A DNA stretch of 64,000 bases from Xestospongia bergquistia (lineage: Eukaryota; Porifera; Demospongiae; Haplosclerida; Petrosiidae), in assembly GCA_963965975.1 (NCBI GenBank), contig OZ014415.1, positions 5,585,001 to 5,649,000 on the forward strand. Direction: 5' to 3'. Numbering within the stretch: position 1 is the stretch's first letter; every line of letters starts with the position of its first letter. The translations under genes and the position numbers were made by a program. Below are positions 62,246-64,000 of the stretch, in pieces. The notes beneath the pieces were generated by a model. The model ran no database searches, was not told the DNA's origin, and saw nothing but the letters and a program-made list of their open reading frames with translations.

Positions 62246-64000
62246 TTATTGCTTTATGTTTCTTTCAATCACTCCTTTTAGAACAGAAACAGCAAGTGTT
62301 AGTTCATCAATGGTATGTTCACAACACACTGCTAATCGAATACTAGGAAACAAGAGAAACATGTCAATGGAAGACAATTAAAAATTATGCCCTTTAACTA
62401 TTAAAATTTAAGATTGTAAAAGTAAACTTTGTCCTAAAATTAGTTACTCTAAAAGATGGAGATTTACTAGCTTTAAGTCCAGAGAGTTGGCATAAGCTAC
62501 AGAGCTACTATAAGAAGCTTCAATCAGTCATTCCCAATTCAAAGTGCTCACAATATCGATAATAAAATTCATTGGTTGTTGGTGGTTACTCACCAGCAGG
62601 TTAATTCTCTCCAAAATGGTGTACAACAATAGAGTAAAACAATGAGAAATGAACAAACCAATACACATACACATACACATATGGTCCAAAACAATCTTAG
62701 GATTGCTGCACATACCAAGTAGAATAAAAAGTATTTAATACCTTTGTTGTGGAAGCTTATGTTCTTCAGACTCCAGATATTTGGCTGTTACAATAGCCAC
62801 ACCTTCCTCAAGAGATTCTTTAACAATAGTATCAAGTAGTTTTTGACCTGCCTCTCGAGAACCTCTAAAGTCTGAGAGACAAAGATGAATAAGGGGTGAC
62901 TCCTCATAACCATCCACTTGAAAACCAGAAAGACAGTGGAGACAGAAAAGAAAAACAACATTACAATTACACATTACAGTTTCTAAGAATATTATCTTTG
63001 TATTAGAATATTTTAATGAATATATTTATTTATTATCTCAATTCATGGTACTGGATAGCATTGATTGGTAAATATTAGAATGAATACTATTAAAAAAAAT
63101 AAAGATGACATTTATAACTTATATTTTAAAGTACTATATTTTGTTTGTTGCATTTAATACTTACTCTTTTAAAAGGTTTCTTAATGTCTTAGCATTCTCT
63201 CTGGGTTTTTCAAATATCTCAGGTGACTTGTCCATAGTATCGAGTGCCTCTATTGCGGCTGTAGTAAGCAATGGTGGAAGTGATGCACTAAAGCAGTATC
63301 CAGCACCTTAACAAGAGAACACATATGTGTATCACTTGGAGTTAACATTTGATCTGACAGGAATATACCTGTACTTACAATAACATGTACATGTTATCTA
63401 CATGGTTAACCTGATAGTCTTTGATGATCAATAACAAATGATTTTCCAGCACAAAATCCTCCCATATTGGCCATACTCAAACTCATCAAAACACAAATAA
63501 GATCAACATCTTCTGGCTAAAAAATAAAGATAGAATATAGAAACTATATTATAATATTAATAATGTAACACTATCTGTCAATTAAAATTGAGTTCTATTC
63601 TATGATCGTGTTAATTTACTCACTGTTAATTGAAAATGTTCTACTGCTCCACGACCTGTAGCTCCTAACACACCAAATGAAAGACTTTCCTCCAAAATAA
63701 TTGGAATACGATATCGTTTACGAAACTCCACCTACATGTATTATATTAGTAAGTGTTGCACACTGTAAATGACAAGCAACAACACACAAGTACTTACCAG
63801 TTTGGGTAGAGGTACTAAGTCACCATAATTCATATATATAGCTTCAGCTACAATGAACTTTCTGATCTTCTTAGCTTTATTTGGATTCTAAGATAACAAT
63901 AGTCTGTTCATCTTCTGTCATTTATTATTTAATTATTCACACATCTACCCATCCATCCATCCATCACTGACTTTGAGATCAAATTTTTCCTTTTCTTTCA
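62246..64000 (-). CDS. SPTLC1: SPTLC1 copy 3, 3' exons (runs off right edge)
   Basis: Exons 62342-62246, 62916-62742, 63086-63052, 63306-63165, 63516-63411, 63731-63624, 63887-63798 and 64000-63972 (cut by the window), identical in layout to copy 1. From the duplication geometry this should be the copy joined to the original 5' exons, hence the likely functional gene, but those exons lie outside the window. Product: serine palmitoyltransferase subunit 1, an ER membrane protein of sphingolipid synthesis. Confidence 0.85.

Larger units (their letters stand above)
48097..64000. repeat. Tandem duplication unit 3 (continues past right edge)
   Basis: 48097 to about 52320 is nearly identical to unit 2. 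From about 52530 to the edge it is nearly identical to unit 1 (constant offset 24368). It carries the same 4.8-kb deletion as unit 2 but not the 8.9-kb one. Confidence 0.88.

Noticed and set aside
1..64000. tRNA, rRNA, CRISPR array or bacterial operon features
   Set aside because: None seen. Repeats present are microsatellites, minisatellites, inverted repeats of mobile elements and duplicated gene blocks of a eukaryotic genome.

Overview
This is an AT-rich, intron-dense nuclear segment from an animal. The genes are recognisably metazoan (PKA catalytic subunit, CARM1/PRMT4, NUF2, PIF1, SPTLC1, TMEM104-like transporters). They are cut into many small exons by introns that are often only 50-120 bases long, with GT/AG boundaries I could follow by eye. 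The compact layout and short introns suggest an early-branching animal, most likely a sponge; that is inference, not proof. Exon models were made by hand from reading frame, splice consensus and remembered family similarity, without an alignment program.

Layout. 1-4270: a divergent pair, the 5' end of a PKA catalytic-subunit gene (minus, runs off the left edge) and a complete malate/L-lactate dehydrogenase of the LDH2 type (plus), with start codons 117 bases apart. 4668-13742: three tandem, apparently intact 582-residue TMEM104-like membrane transporter genes (minus). 13900-16322: PIF1 DNA helicase (minus). 16323-24040: the kinetochore gene NUF2 (minus, 18 exons), flanked by inverted copies of one promoter block, each carrying an E2F-like site and a broken first exon of the opposite gene; integrase-transposon remains sit beside it. 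24130-26520: weak plus-strand exon-like sequence that I could not identify.

18768-64000: a tandem triplication of a block running from NUF2 exon 14 through CARM1 into an intron of SPTLC1, joined at a GA microsatellite. Unit 1 (18768-40370) holds the complete NUF2, a CARM1 with a 5-base frameshift, and an SPTLC1 lacking its 5' exons. Unit 2 (40371-48096) has two large internal deletions and keeps only fragments. Unit 3 (48097 to the edge) has a NUF2 fragment, an intact CARM1 and an SPTLC1 that runs off the right edge and may be complete outside the window. Each gene therefore has at most one complete copy. CARM1 introns in units 1 and 3 carry an antisense LTR-retrotransposon gag fragment and a 2.5-kb integrase-type DNA transposon with 243-base inverted repeats.

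Functionally the neighbours are ordinary housekeeping and cell-cycle genes. The interest is in the rearrangements: promoter-duplicating inversion, gene conversion, mosaic duplication and decay. Units 1 and 3 are so alike over more than 11 kb that an assembly artefact, such as uncollapsed haplotypes, must be considered.
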